A DNA stretch of 64,000 nucleotides. Origin: Barthelona sp. PCE (Eukaryota > Metamonada: BaSk clade). Numbering within the stretch: position 1 is the stretch's first letter; every line of letters starts with the position of its first letter. The notes below the pieces were generated by a model. It saw only the letters and a program-made list of their open reading frames with translations. It was not told where the DNA came from and searched no databases. The DNA is taken from the NCBI GenBank assembly GCA_040285745.1, contig JAUFOR010000003.1:186001-250000 (forward strand). The letters are read 5' to 3'. This document shows positions 27,783-37,597 of this stretch, piece by piece. The position numbers and the translations under genes were made by a program.

Positions 27783-28196
27783 AGAAACGAGTTAGAAAAT
27801 GGAAAACAAACCATTTCTCATTTATCTTAAATTTCTCACATGGTATATGTTTGATGTGATGTATGAGTCCACCGTGGCGGGCTTACCATTAAATTTTGCG
27901 AGTATATTGTAAGTTAAATCTGCAAATTCATTAGATGAGTTTGTTTCCCATAAAAAACTAATGAGGCTACGTTCTGAACATTTTCAGCCTTACACACCCT
28001 GTTTATTGAGAAATCTTTGGGTTTCGATTTTTCACACTAGATTCTTTACTGAGTTTAGCCATTATTATTGCAGTTTCAGAGCTAAACACATAATGGTGAT
28101 GATGTTATGGGCATTTCTCTGAACAACAGCCAGGAATATTAATTGTATTTAGATTTCTTACGCCTACCACTACTCTACGGCCAGATAAAAGTTTCA
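27783..28196 (+). other. Intergenic, divergent promoter region
   Basis: About 410 bases between the 1100-residue gene and the RAD51 paralogue. A GTGATGA (C-box-like) and a CTGA (D-box-like) occur about 20 bases apart near 28092-28121, too close for a canonical C/D snoRNA. Nothing else is evident. Confidence 0.4.
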
Positions 28197-29234
28197 ATGG
28201 TTACAGAGCTGGGATTGAACGATGCACTTGTCTCCAAGCTTAACAAGGCAGGCTTCTCAACAGTTTCACAAATAGTCAAGCACAGGGGTCGCAACGTGGC
28301 TCAACTGGCGGGCCTTACGATTGATGAGTATCGTATGCTGGGTGAGAGCCTTGAAAGTCTCAAGGAATACGAGCTCCCGTTTTTAACCCCCGATTCGTTA
28401 CCAAAACCACATTATTGCACCGTTAACTGTCGCCCCATGGACCAGGCGATGGGCGGCGGTTTCGTATCCGGTCTCATCACGGAGATAGCAGGAGTGCCGG
28501 GCTCCGGAAAAACCACGTTGGTTCTGCAGACAGCCATTGCAAGCGTCGTTGATCAAGGCAAGAGGGCTATTCTCATCGACACAGAGGGCGGACTGAGCGC
28601 GTTGATGGGTACCGCCAAGTTTATCACAATGGTGCAACGTGTTTTGCGGTACTACTCAGCACTACGAGGTGAAAAGATTATGCCAGATTCTGTAATCAAC
28701 AAGTTGACGCTTATCAGGGCGTTTAACATCGCAGAACTGGTTGGGTGTATCGCCAAACTCAAGTTGGACGAAAGGAAGGGTGAGTTGGGAGAGGTAGGAT
28801 TAGTGGCAGTTGATTCTATCGCATTCCACTTCAAGTATGGGCTGAAGGGAGCAAACAGGACAGACCTGATCAACTCAGTCGGATTACAGCTGTTAGAACT
28901 GGCAACAAAACTTCAATGCTCGGTTATTGCTGTTAATCACTTGCAGGTTGCAAAATCACTGGATGGCGCGTTCAGGCCGTACATGGGGGACGCGTGGGCA
29001 CCCTTTTGTGCCCAGAAGGTGATGGTTGATTTGCCAGCGAAGGATCCCCTCAGTCTCGCAGCTACTGGTTCTTTTCTTGATTTTGCAAGCTTTCAGTTCA
29101 AGGACACCTTTGCTTTCTTGGTGTACGAGAGCCCACTCGTTGAGAGAACATCTGTTCCGTTCGTCATTAACGAGTTCGGTGTTGTTGCTACGGGAACGGT
29201 TGATGCTGATGAAATGAGCCAAATCATCATGTAA
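28197..29234 (+). CDS. RAD51 paralogue, RAD51C-like recombinase (345 aa)
   Basis: RecA/RAD51-fold ATPase of homologous recombination. The ATG at 28197 (MVTELGL) is preferred because the upstream extension starts at TTG. An N-terminal helix-hairpin-helix (LNDALVSKLNKAGFSTVSQI) precedes Walker A GVPGSGKTT (~102-110), ILIDTEGG, and Walker B VGLVAVDSIAFHF. AVNHLQV is the L2-side strand, and GDAWAPFCAQK matches the G..W motif of paralogues. The VDSIAF.F stretch is closest to RAD51C, whereas Rad51/Dmc1 have a different loop, so I call it a paralogue. A short hairpin (29254-29275) sits just after the stop. Confidence 0.88.
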   Translation: MVTELGLNDALVSKLNKAGFSTVSQIVKHRGRNVAQLAGLTIDEYRMLGESLESLKEYELPFLTPDSLPKPHYCTVNCRPMDQAMGGGFVSGLITEIAGVPGSGKTTLVLQTAIASVVDQGKRAILIDTEGGLSALMGTAKFITMVQRVLRYYSALRGEKIMPDSVINKLTLIRAFNIAELVGCIAKLKLDERKGELGEVGLVAVDSIAFHFKYGLKGANRTDLINSVGLQLLELATKLQCSVIAVNHLQVAKSLDGAFRPYMGDAWAPFCAQKVMVDLPAKDPLSLAATGSFLDFASFQFKDTFAFLVYESPLVERTSVPFVINEFGVVATGTVDADEMSQIIM

Positions 29235-29341
29235 ATAGTATTTGTGTGTCGTGCAGTGGGTATTCGCCCACACTGTGATGATGTGATGGTGAGGCAGAAA
29301 GCAAAACCATTCTGGGCGCAATCCTATTTTACATTTCTTTC

Positions 29342-30505
29342 ATGAACTTAACAAACAGGCTGTTAGCTGCATCGGTGTCGCTTGGGCTCATTGTCATCCT
29401 CATAATATCGAGGTTTATTGCCAAGCATGTCGAAAGCAGAAAGAAAGCTGTTAGCCTTACACCAAAGGATGAGAGCGACTCTCCATTGACACAATCACCT
29501 ATTAACGCTGTGAGAAGCATGTCCGGTCTTAACATTGCTAAAGTTAAGGCTGACAGTCATCCAAACTTTCTGGGCCGGTTAACGGGATACCACGATAAGG
29601 TTGCCACTGTCTCATGCTTCCTTCCCAAGACGTCAGCCAAGATCCGCAGTTTTATATGTTCTCTTACGGAACGGGGCGAACTTCGACTCTGGATTGATGT
29701 GTTAACCACGACCCAGCGTCATTCCCGTGTCATGCTTGACCACCCCGAACCCTCAATGCTGGAGCTTAGCGATAACGGCTTCTTTGCGTTTGTTGCCGGT
29801 TACAGAGATCTCATGTGTGTGGATTTGCGGGCAGTTGCAAAGCAGCAAGACAATCACGTTGTGTGGCACATGCACCACTTCACGCCCTCCTTCATTGTAG
29901 ACATTAGCGCTACTGATGACTACATCGCGGTAGCATGTTCTACCTGCATATTGGTTGTTGAGCGCGAGACAAGCCGTGTTGTCCTTGAAGAGAAGGCCCC
30001 CCACCTTGAGATCGGTGCCATGAAGCTGACAAAGGTCCACGGAAGAACATATTTGTTGATTGGATCGCCGAGCGGAGAGGTTGAGCTGTTCTCAATTTCA
30101 ACCACCCATGGAGCTCATGTATGTACATTTGTTGCTCTTTTGCACACATTCAACACCGGTGTGAAGATGTTCGACCTCAAGAACTCAACATTCGCAGCAA
30201 TTAGCTACGCAGCAGACGTATGTGTTTGGAACATGGATGTGGAATTACACTACAACGAGAGGCCGAAGTGCGTGTTAGACAGGAGCGACCACTCGAACAG
30301 CGAAATTGCAAACATCAGAATCAGCCCTGACGAGCAGAAATTGGCTATGGGTATGAATCGTGAAGTGCAGATATTGCAAATAGATACTTCACATGTCGTC
30401 AATGAGCTCAGCAACATCCCCGCGTACAATGTACAGTGGTTCGGTAACGATATGTTGCTTGCTTATGAGGCTGAGAAGAGGGTTAACATTTTCTCTACAA
30501 ACTAA
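29342..30505 (+). CDS. TBL2-like membrane-anchored beta-propeller protein (387 aa)
   Basis: One N-terminal hydrophobic span (residues ~5-27, LLAASVSLGLIVILII) is followed by a basic linker and a divergent WD-type propeller. Recognisable repeats include GYHDKVATVSC, GELRLWIDV, CVWNMDVELHY, and ISPDEQKLAMGMNREVQIL. The order (single span, linker, propeller, and a WD repeat of the form W.TDVEY followed by .LSP..Q.LA) matches TBL2, an endoplasmic-reticulum-anchored protein. SEC12/PREB-type proteins are an alternative, but their span is C-terminal. It is followed after 133 bases by BBS1 in the same direction. Confidence 0.65.
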   Translation: MNLTNRLLAASVSLGLIVILIISRFIAKHVESRKKAVSLTPKDESDSPLTQSPINAVRSMSGLNIAKVKADSHPNFLGRLTGYHDKVATVSCFLPKTSAKIRSFICSLTERGELRLWIDVLTTTQRHSRVMLDHPEPSMLELSDNGFFAFVAGYRDLMCVDLRAVAKQQDNHVVWHMHHFTPSFIVDISATDDYIAVACSTCILVVERETSRVVLEEKAPHLEIGAMKLTKVHGRTYLLIGSPSGEVELFSISTTHGAHVCTFVALLHTFNTGVKMFDLKNSTFAAISYAADVCVWNMDVELHYNERPKCVLDRSDHSNSEIANIRISPDEQKLAMGMNREVQILQIDTSHVVNELSNIPAYNVQWFGNDMLLAYEAEKRVNIFSTN

Positions 30506-30638
30506 TTTCAAATTGAAAATAAACACATGTGGTATGCGGTGTATTGTCAGGAAGAGACGTTCAGACTTAATCATTTAAGATAAAATCTATTTGCGTTGTT
30601 TTCTTGTTTTCTCCCTTTCTGTTTACTTTTAACCATAA

Positions 30639-32348
30639 ATGAGCTCACCTTGGATAGACTCATGGAAGGACACCGTCGCAGGGCTCAAGACATTCCAGCC
30701 ACTGTGTTGTTTTGGAGATTTTGATGAGGAAGATGATGGTAAGTTCGCTGTCGTCACAGAGGACAACAGGCTGCGCGTCATGCAGGGCGTGCGCTTTATC
30801 GCCGAGACAGAACTTTCGGGTATTGCAAGCGCGTGTTGCGCATACAAAATCAAAGCAGAAGAGCCCCATCTTATCGCTGTATCATGCGGTCAGATTGTGT
30901 ACACATACAAGCTCATGTCAGATGGTCTGCGACCCGTATTCCGGTTCGTTTGTACATCAAGTGTTATCAGCACTGCAGAGACGGAGTTATGGGATCACTT
31001 CGCCCATAACACAGACTTCCCCGTCGCAGATCTCGTGCATGGGCTCCTTAATATCAGCAAGGGAGGAACCCAGCTGGAACTAAGCCAGTCTCACACGTTG
31101 CTTGACCTGGAATCTTCAGAGGATCAACAGAGCTTTGCCCGCGCCGCCCTGGCACTTTCCAGCCTGCAGAAACTCACAGTAATCAACTGCATGACCTCGT
31201 GCGTGAGCGGGTCGGGTGGCGAGCTTCGCAGTTTAGTTCTGGGAACAGAAGATGGACATGTAATTTTCCTTGACCAAAGGGGCAGGAGCACGCAGGCAAC
31301 TCTCGATCTTGGCGCTCCTATCGACTTTATCGACTCATTCGCGTCTGACAACATTGATCATGTGCGCGTCATTGTCGGATTGCGCAGTGGCAAGGTGAGG
31401 GTCATCAGAAATCAGCAGCTGACGAGTGTTAACTTGCAGCTGGACTCCAACGCCGTGTGCGCAGTCAGCATAAAGAAAAGGTTTTACATTGGTTGCTTCA
31501 AGAACGCCCTTGTCTGCTTCACATCCGCAGCAGCCATCAACCAGGTGTACCACCTGCCGTCCCCCATCCAGGTCATCGAGAAGCTGTATCTGAGGGAGAA
31601 GAATTTTGTTGGCGTGTTGATTGGTTTGAAAAACGGTGAGGTACGGTTGTACGAGCGCAGCCTCATGTGCACTTTTAACATAGGTGAGCCTGTGCGCGCC
31701 CTGAGGTTCGGACACTATAACAGAGAGAACACCGTCATCGCCATCGGTGTTTCTGGTGCTCTTCACATAAAGATTCTGAGCAGGCGTTTCCAAACTCAGT
31801 CTCTGGGTGCGAAGGGTGCACCCGAGGAGCAGAGCGTTCCGATTGATTTACCCACGCGTAGTAAGCTGTTCTTGAACTTTGCAAAGCTTGAGGAATCAAG
31901 GGGTCCCAACATCCACGCAGTTTTCCAGCAGCAGCTCGGTTCGCTTAAACTACTTGCCGCCGAGGAGTACTTGAAAGTGCTGCAGGAGGGCGTGTCCACG
32001 GTCAACACACATGCGAATGATGCCGTTATTACAATGAGTTGTACGCTTGAGGGTATAGGTCCTGAGTTCCTTGTCCGCCTTCGGCTGATTAACGTTGGTG
32101 AGACTGTTGCCCGTAACCTGCGCATCGCGTTCTTGTACAACGAGGAGATATACCGCATCGGCCCCGTGACAGAAGTTGTTCCAGTGCTCGTTCCCAATCA
32201 GATAGCAGAGAGGAAGTACTCCGTCACTCGAACGGACGAGGGCCTCGAGAGAGAGGAGGAGATCCGCGCGCTGCTGTACTGTAACAAGAGCAACAAGAGA
32301 CCAATTGGATCGGCGCTAATCAATGTCCCGGTTTCAGATTTGCAGTAA
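30639..32348 (+). CDS. BBS1: BBSome subunit BBS1 (569 aa)
   Basis: BBS1 is a BBSome subunit that binds ARL6/BBS3 and membrane cargo in ciliary trafficking. The N-terminal propeller matches along its length: WIDSWKDTVAGLKTF, DNRLRVMQGVRF (compare LKVLKGP), CGQIVYTYKLM, LVLGTEDGHVIFLD, LKNGEVRLYE, and LRFGHYNRENTVIAIGVSGALHIKIL. The helical stalk (AVFQQQLGSLKLLAAEEYLKVL) and the GAE-type end (VQGLGP-like LEGIGPEFLVRLRLINVG, FLYNEEIYRI) follow. Length is close to human BBS1 (593). This is strong evidence that the organism builds cilia with a BBSome. Its 3' end is 32 bases from the convergent SDA1 gene. Confidence 0.97.
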   Translation: MSSPWIDSWKDTVAGLKTFQPLCCFGDFDEEDDGKFAVVTEDNRLRVMQGVRFIAETELSGIASACCAYKIKAEEPHLIAVSCGQIVYTYKLMSDGLRPVFRFVCTSSVISTAETELWDHFAHNTDFPVADLVHGLLNISKGGTQLELSQSHTLLDLESSEDQQSFARAALALSSLQKLTVINCMTSCVSGSGGELRSLVLGTEDGHVIFLDQRGRSTQATLDLGAPIDFIDSFASDNIDHVRVIVGLRSGKVRVIRNQQLTSVNLQLDSNAVCAVSIKKRFYIGCFKNALVCFTSAAAINQVYHLPSPIQVIEKLYLREKNFVGVLIGLKNGEVRLYERSLMCTFNIGEPVRALRFGHYNRENTVIAIGVSGALHIKILSRRFQTQSLGAKGAPEEQSVPIDLPTRSKLFLNFAKLEESRGPNIHAVFQQQLGSLKLLAAEEYLKVLQEGVSTVNTHANDAVITMSCTLEGIGPEFLVRLRLINVGETVARNLRIAFLYNEEIYRIGPVTEVVPVLVPNQIAERKYSVTRTDEGLEREEEIRALLYCNKSNKRPIGSALINVPVSDLQ

Positions 32349-32380
32349 AAGTTATGATTGAGCTGATTTATTACTTGCAA

Positions 32381-34312
32381 TTACTTGAAATAGCGACGCT
32401 TTCTACGTTGGCGCAGCTTTACCTTCTCACCATGAGCCATCTTCGATCGAGCGCGGAACTTACGTGAATGCCTTGACATGAGCAGATTCTTGTTCTTATC
32501 CTTGATAACATTAGATGTACCACCGCCCTTCTTGAGCGCGCGACGCTGTGAGGTTGTCAGGCGGTCCTCTCTACCTTCCATAACGAGGCGGAGCATGTCT
32601 TCCTTGGTTTTTTTCTTTTTGTAGTGTTGGAAGAGATTATCTGTATCCAGGAAGCGATCGTCCTGTTCCTCCATTTCCTCGTCGCTCTCTGCGAGCCACT
32701 CTTCAAGGTCAAAGTCCGAGTCAAACTCTTCATCTTCTTCATCGTCTTGCGGGTTGTTCTCATCGGTAGCCTGAATCTTGAGTGGCTCACCGGAGATGAT
32801 ACGCTTGCGTTCAGTCCAGATCTCCTTCTCCTCCTTGTTCATGATGCTCTCTTCAAGGAACTCGAGATATTGGTACTTATCATCGACAGCCTCAGTGCCA
32901 AACCCGCCAACAGCCTTTGATCCTGTCAGCAGGCGATCACCGCGAAGCTTCTGGGGGAGCACCTCGGGCATAACATCGCGGAAAAGTTGAATGAGACTCT
33001 TGGCGGCCTGTGCAACACCGCTCGACTTTTTGTAACGGCGGTATGCAACCAAATCCTCCAGGATGTCCTGGGAACATCCGTGGGGGCACTTCTCGCAGAT
33101 AAAGCGGATTGCGTTGAGGCCAACAACCATAATTTCATCTCCATGGACCTCAGTTACGAATCTGACTTGGATGGCTTTAAGCAATTCCTGTACTACATCT
33201 GGGGGAGTTAGCTGGTGAACGGCTGAGCTTGCGTAGCTGAGCAGAACAGTGACATCCTCCTGCTTTGGTCGCAGATAGCGCAAAATTGTTGAATGGAAGG
33301 CTGCAATAAATGTTTGGTGTGCTGTGCTGATTTTCGATACAACAGAAAAGATCATGAGCTTGATGTTAAACTTGAACCTCTTGATGTTCCTCATGAGCTG
33401 TGTTGCGAACTCATCAGCGTTGCTGAGCATCTCAATTGCTAAGAAGTCTTCGCTGGCACCTTTTTCATTAACCATCTTCTTCAGCTTCTTGCGCGCTCTC
33501 TCCAGTTTCTTTTCCTTATTGGCGCGCTTGAGACCACCGAGACCGAGACCCTTTGTCACTTCCTGCTGCAGATTGTACAGGCGGTCACTTTGGTTCTCCT
33601 CTTCCTCGTCCCACTCCTCGATGTTGGGGTTGGCGTCGTCCAGGAAGAAGGCCAATGCGGGCACGACGAGCTTCTTACTGGTCAGCAGAGCAGCATCTGA
33701 GATGATTCGCACCGAGTCCTGACCAGTCCAATGCTTTAGCATGTAAAGGCGAATAATAGTCTGTAGAGCAAGACGTCCAGAATCGGGGGTCTCGTCTGTG
33801 ATGCGCGAAACAAGCACCTTCTGGATGAGATGCCTGTACCGTTCACTGGGAAACTGTGTGATGATGTGCTTAATATCTTTTGTGATAAAGCTACGGATTA
33901 CGTTGCCCAGGTTCTTATCAGGGATTGTGATCATGTCCAGCAGGAGCGAATAAACATCGAAGCAACTGAGCTGGTTCTTTGTACGAAGATTGAACAGAGA
34001 CTGAGTTAGTTTGACACGCGTTTTTGCTGGTACGGAAACAAAACTTGATCTCATGAACGACAGGAAGTCGTAAGCAAACGTAATATCTGTCTTGTGAACA
34101 ACGTTGAGGTCAACGAGCTCAGTTTCTGCATAATAAGTAACGCAGTGACATAAAAAGCTCACAAGCGTTTGAAAATCGTGCCAATCGGAAATGGGGTGTT
34201 CACTTAGCAACTCTAAGATAGATGAAAACCGACGCAGTTGTGTGTTAAATTCACTTCTGTAGCCCTCGGGATCTTTTTTCAACTCATACTGTATATTAAT
34301 GAGTCCAGACAT
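32381..34312 (-). CDS. SDA1: SDA1 homologue, 60S ribosome biogenesis factor (643 aa)
   Basis: Sda1/SDAD1 is a nucleolar factor for maturation and export of pre-60S particles. The N-terminal region matches the family (INIQYELKKDPEGYRSEFNTQLRRFSSIL, then HKTDITFAYDFLSFMRSS and LFNLRTKNQLSCFDVYSLL). A helical repeat body follows. The acidic stretch DDEEDEEFDSDFDLEEWL near 545 and the basic C-terminus (HSRKFRARSKMAHGEKVKLRQRRKRRYFK) are both typical of SDA1. It uses the ATG at 34312. Confidence 0.93.
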   Translation of the reverse strand: MSGLINIQYELKKDPEGYRSEFNTQLRRFSSILELLSEHPISDWHDFQTLVSFLCHCVTYYAETELVDLNVVHKTDITFAYDFLSFMRSSFVSVPAKTRVKLTQSLFNLRTKNQLSCFDVYSLLLDMITIPDKNLGNVIRSFITKDIKHIITQFPSERYRHLIQKVLVSRITDETPDSGRLALQTIIRLYMLKHWTGQDSVRIISDAALLTSKKLVVPALAFFLDDANPNIEEWDEEEENQSDRLYNLQQEVTKGLGLGGLKRANKEKKLERARKKLKKMVNEKGASEDFLAIEMLSNADEFATQLMRNIKRFKFNIKLMIFSVVSKISTAHQTFIAAFHSTILRYLRPKQEDVTVLLSYASSAVHQLTPPDVVQELLKAIQVRFVTEVHGDEIMVVGLNAIRFICEKCPHGCSQDILEDLVAYRRYKKSSGVAQAAKSLIQLFRDVMPEVLPQKLRGDRLLTGSKAVGGFGTEAVDDKYQYLEFLEESIMNKEEKEIWTERKRIISGEPLKIQATDENNPQDDEEDEEFDSDFDLEEWLAESDEEMEEQDDRFLDTDNLFQHYKKKKTKEDMLRLVMEGREDRLTTSQRRALKKGGGTSNVIKDKNKNLLMSRHSRKFRARSKMAHGEKVKLRQRRKRRYFK

Positions 34313-34909
34313 GGTTTTCGGTGTGTGTGAAGTGCAAAATGCAGAAAAGGTGAAAAACTAGACTATAGTTTCGAAACTTGATGCAACGTCCTACAAACTT
34401 TATGCTTGTGGTAGTAAAACTGTGCAGGAGGTCGAGGTGAACTTTTTTGAATGCGTGTCACGCGATCGTATAGTCTTCACTTTTTTTGTGCAGCCATATC
34501 GTATAATGCTTTTTGTTCAATGATAGATCCGTTCTTTGACATATTGTAGTGTCAATAAACCTTAATACTTCCACATCCTCAAGTCGATTATTGCCAAAGG
34601 TTGATGTAGTTGCTTTTCGATTCGTATTGCAGTATTTGAAAGTTTTCTGTGCCTTTATATGGTACATTTGTAGAATAAAGGGTCTTTAGAAAGTTTAACT
34701 CAGCATTGTATGATGCTGCATTGAGAAAAAAACATTTCGATTTCAGCTCACTACTTCCAATTTGACTCTATATGTTCACAACTTTATCAAATGTTGTGTA
34801 TCTCGTCAATATCGAGCTGAAAAAACCATTCTTCCAAAACTTTGGGTCTTTCTTCTTGTTTTAGTTTTAAATACCCTTTTCTCATTTAAAAAATCTCTTA
34901 AAGTACAAG
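34313..34909. other. Intergenic with a nested hairpin
   Basis: About 600 bases between the SDA1 and LSM14 start codons. A 69-codon ATG frame on the minus strand (34458-34667) has no recognisable features and I do not call it. A nested stem at 34741-34822 is listed separately. No tRNA boxes were seen. Confidence 0.4.
34741..34822. ncRNA. Candidate structured RNA, nested stem
   Basis: Three nested stems: outer 34741-34749 with 34814-34822 (9 bp, TTTCAGCTC/GAGCTGAAA), middle 34762-34766 with 34805-34809 (5 bp), inner 34777-34782 with 34793-34798 (6 bp, 10-base loop). It lies about 90 bases upstream of the LSM14 start codon, so it could be a 5' UTR structure or a small RNA with internal loops. 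Pairing was done by eye only. Confidence 0.3.
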
Positions 34910-35735
34910 ATGGCTGACGCATGCATTGGAAAGAAAGTTAGTTTAATCTCTAAAGTATGTTTTCTGAACCAATTATAACTTCTTTGTTTTTTATTGTTAG
35001 AGCATTAAGTTTAAGGGTCTTCAGCACCGAAACACTCACATTTAGAAGAATAGACAGTATTTTGGTATTCTTTCAGAGGTTAATCGTGAAGATAAAACTC
35101 TGTTACTCACTGATGTTTACAGGCAAGAAGATCCTGAAATGATTTACGAAAACGTTACATTTCAAGCTGAACGCATCAGTTCCATTACTCTGGTTGAAGA
35201 AGAAGACATATTGGATGATTTCGATGATGATGATGCAGTTGTTGCAGCAGCTCGTAAATCAAATGATAAGCCGAATCAGAACAGAAGGCAACAAAATAAT
35301 AGTAATCATAGACAGCCGAAGAAAAAGCCTGTACCTGTTGCCAGACCTCCTCATAAGCGTAGAGTTCCTCAAGTTCCAAAAATTAGCGCACCTACTTTTG
35401 AGGCGCCTCCTATTATTAATCGTCCTAAGAAGAATATTAATAGAGGAGCTAAAAATCAAGATATTGAGATGAGTAAGGTTGATATGAATTCAGAAAAGTT
35501 AAATGTTTCCAGTTTAGATCGTGAAGAATTGAGAAAGGAAGCTGAAAAACGTGCTAGAAAGAAGGGAGAAGAATATGTAGCACCTACCTTGGTCTATGAA
35601 AAAGTTAATTTCTTTGATACTTTGGAATTGGATAAAAAACATGGTACTAAGAATGCTTATAGAAATAGAAATTTACGTAGAAATACAGAAGACGAATCCG
35701 TTGATGATAATGATTTTTGGTCAAACGTTCGCTGA
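34910..35735 (+). CDS. LSM14: LSM14/Scd6/RAP55 family mRNP protein, two exons (244 aa)
   Basis: P-body protein that represses translation and helps decapping. Exon 1 (34910-34954) encodes MADACIGKKVSLISK and exon 2 (35046-35735) continues QYFGILSEVNREDKTLLL, then NVTF and ITLVEE. This reproduces the LSm14 N-terminal Sm fold (SLISK......GIL...) with exact spacing only when 34955-35045 is spliced out. The middle is acidic (DDFDDDD), then basic and Pro-rich. The C-terminus has an FFD-box-like KVNFFDTLELDKK and ends DDNDFWSNVR. Without splicing the frame from the first ATG stops at once. An unspliced alternative starting at 35139 would lack half of the Sm domain. Confidence 0.82.
34955..35045 (+). 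other. Spliceosomal intron in LSM14 (91 bases)
   Basis: Begins GTATGT directly after the AAA codon of exon 1 and ends CACTCACATTTAG. The A of the CTCAC segment lies very near the 3' end, resembling the compact 3' motif of metamonad introns. Splicing restores the LSm14 frame with exact alignment length. An earlier AG at 34999-35000 gives a frame that stops after 14 codons, so it is not used for the full protein. Confidence 0.8.
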
Positions 35736-35778
35736 CAATAAATTTTTTTTTTTTTGCTTTTTTTTACTATGTACATTG

Positions 35779-37506
35779 TTATGTGCATTGTTTCTTTTTT
35801 GGAGGTGCAAACCCACCGTTCTTATATAATTCTACCTGTTCAGGCCAAAAACTAGGTGGAAATATTGTCTTTTCCGTATCATATTTGGAAAAAAGAATAT
35901 CAAATTCAATTCCCAAATCAATGAGAATGTGTTGTTTGAGACGCTGCTGCAGCTGGCGCACGGCCCTCTCTCTGTCTACCTCCCTATCTGTCTTCAGATT
36001 GATATCGTAGAGCTCAATCTCAATATCAGCAAGTCGTCGGTGATAGTCAAATGTGAGGGTATCGTAAAAGCTGTACAGCTTCTTCATGAACTGTCCCCTG
36101 CCCTCTCTATGTGCTGTTTTCAACATATTCAGCTTTTGGACGTATGAGGTGTGTAGAACGTGTAGCTCATGTTGGTCTCCATTTTTTTCAAGTTGAGACT
36201 TCTTGTGATGGTAGATACCATGCACTCGCTGGACCTCTTCACGCTCCCTGGCCATAATCGTGACCCATTGGGCGTCGACTTCGTTGAGCTTCTTCATAAA
36301 ATTGTCATAGCACTGTCTCAAGCATATTCCAAACGGTGTTTCATCGAACTTATCGGCAAGAAGAATCATCTCAATGTCATCAGCGACATTTGCTTTTGAT
36401 ACATAACCGCTACTCGTCTTATTTGGTTGATATTGATGAACAACACCAGCAAACTGACCCAGCGTTTCTATTCGATCTTTCGTTGTTATTTGCTCTTCCA
36501 CAACTGGGATCATTACACTATCGCTCTTGATGATACCTTCCATTATTGATTCATCGAAATGGAGCTCTCCAGTATTTTCCTCTAAAACTGCATCTGTAAC
36601 TCCATGTGGTTCTATTTCGGGAACGCTTGATGCAAAAGATTCCCAAAAAACAGTATCATCCTTTTTTTCATTCAAAAAATCTTTGAGTGATGAGAAAATT
36701 TCATCTGTAGTGTAGACAGTGACGCAATCTATGAAAACAGGGACACTAGGGGGGTTTGTTTTAGCCTTCAGCGCGACAACGTGTATTGTTATATGCTCCA
36801 CTAATCTTTGCATCGTAAGCACTGTGCATTCAATAAAGGGAGACAGCTCAGTCTGCTTTGCACTCATCGTGATGTGTTGGGTTGGATCACGTAATAATCC
36901 AGCGATTGCTGTTGTGCAGTTAACAAAATTGAGAAAAAAAACTTCATTTCGCAAATAGACATTAAGTGGTTGTTTTGAAAGACGCATTTCACGGCTGAGG
37001 AGATGTAGACACAATATAAGATAATGACTACATCTTAAAAGACCAGAAAGATCAGTGAGCCTGTGCTGAAAGACTAAGTCCAGAAATTCACTTAACTTGG
37101 AGAAATTATTGGTTACAAATATGGGAAAGAATATTTTGTGCTCACTAGATTTTGTTATTTCAAGATGACACCAGAAACGATATAATAAATCGTTGGAAAG
37201 TGTGCTAAGAGGGAATTTAGCATCCAGAGAAGGATCGATTCGCGAGAATAACAGTATATAAGTATGAAAAAATACAAAAAAAGGGTGTTCTTCCGAGAAA
37301 ACATTCAAATTGCATGCTTCTTCAAGGAGTTCAGGTTTCATTAACGATGAAACAGCCAGGAACTCGCAGAAACTATCCACGTCTAAAAGGTCCCACATGT
37401 TTAAATTCAGTGAATCAACACCATCGGTTAAATTCATATCACAAGAAAGATTAAGCCAATCTATAATACTCCCCCGACGTGCATTATTCATTTTACATTG
37501 CTCCAT
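35779..37506 (-). CDS. Unknown helical protein with C-terminal coiled coil (575 aa)
   Basis: The ORF extends upstream to a GTG, but the first ATG is at 37506 (MEQCKMNNARRG). The first ~270 residues are hydrophobic-helical and soluble looking (HYLILCLHLLSREMRLS). An acidic middle is followed by a coiled-coil tail from ~380 (LNEVDAQWVTIMAREREEVQRV and the HRRLADIEIELYD region). The end is FPPSFWPEQVELYKNGGFAPPKKK. The family is not recognised. Confidence 0.75.
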   Translation of the reverse strand: MEQCKMNNARRGSIIDWLNLSCDMNLTDGVDSLNLNMWDLLDVDSFCEFLAVSSLMKPELLEEACNLNVFSEEHPFFVFFHTYILLFSRIDPSLDAKFPLSTLSNDLLYRFWCHLEITKSSEHKIFFPIFVTNNFSKLSEFLDLVFQHRLTDLSGLLRCSHYLILCLHLLSREMRLSKQPLNVYLRNEVFFLNFVNCTTAIAGLLRDPTQHITMSAKQTELSPFIECTVLTMQRLVEHITIHVVALKAKTNPPSVPVFIDCVTVYTTDEIFSSLKDFLNEKKDDTVFWESFASSVPEIEPHGVTDAVLEENTGELHFDESIMEGIIKSDSVMIPVVEEQITTKDRIETLGQFAGVVHQYQPNKTSSGYVSKANVADDIEMILLADKFDETPFGICLRQCYDNFMKKLNEVDAQWVTIMAREREEVQRVHGIYHHKKSQLEKNGDQHELHVLHTSYVQKLNMLKTAHREGRGQFMKKLYSFYDTLTFDYHRRLADIEIELYDINLKTDREVDRERAVRQLQQRLKQHILIDLGIEFDILFSKYDTEKTIFPPSFWPEQVELYKNGGFAPPKKKQCT

Positions 37507-37597
37507 TAGTAAAATATAGGTGAAGAAGGAATATAAGTGAATAACAAATTTTGTATTGCAACTTCTCACCACTTTTAATTATATTTTTTGATAGGGC

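Noticed and set aside
28092-28121. C-box-like GTGATGA followed by CTGA, as in a snoRNA.
   Set aside because: Boxes are only ~20 bases apart and lack a terminal stem.
29254-29275. Short GC hairpin after the RAD51 paralogue stop.
   Set aside because: Short stem with a bulge; too common to call a terminator or RNA gene.
34458-34667. A 69-codon ATG frame on the minus strand.
   Set aside because: No homology cue, signal or domain; length is within chance for AT-rich DNA.
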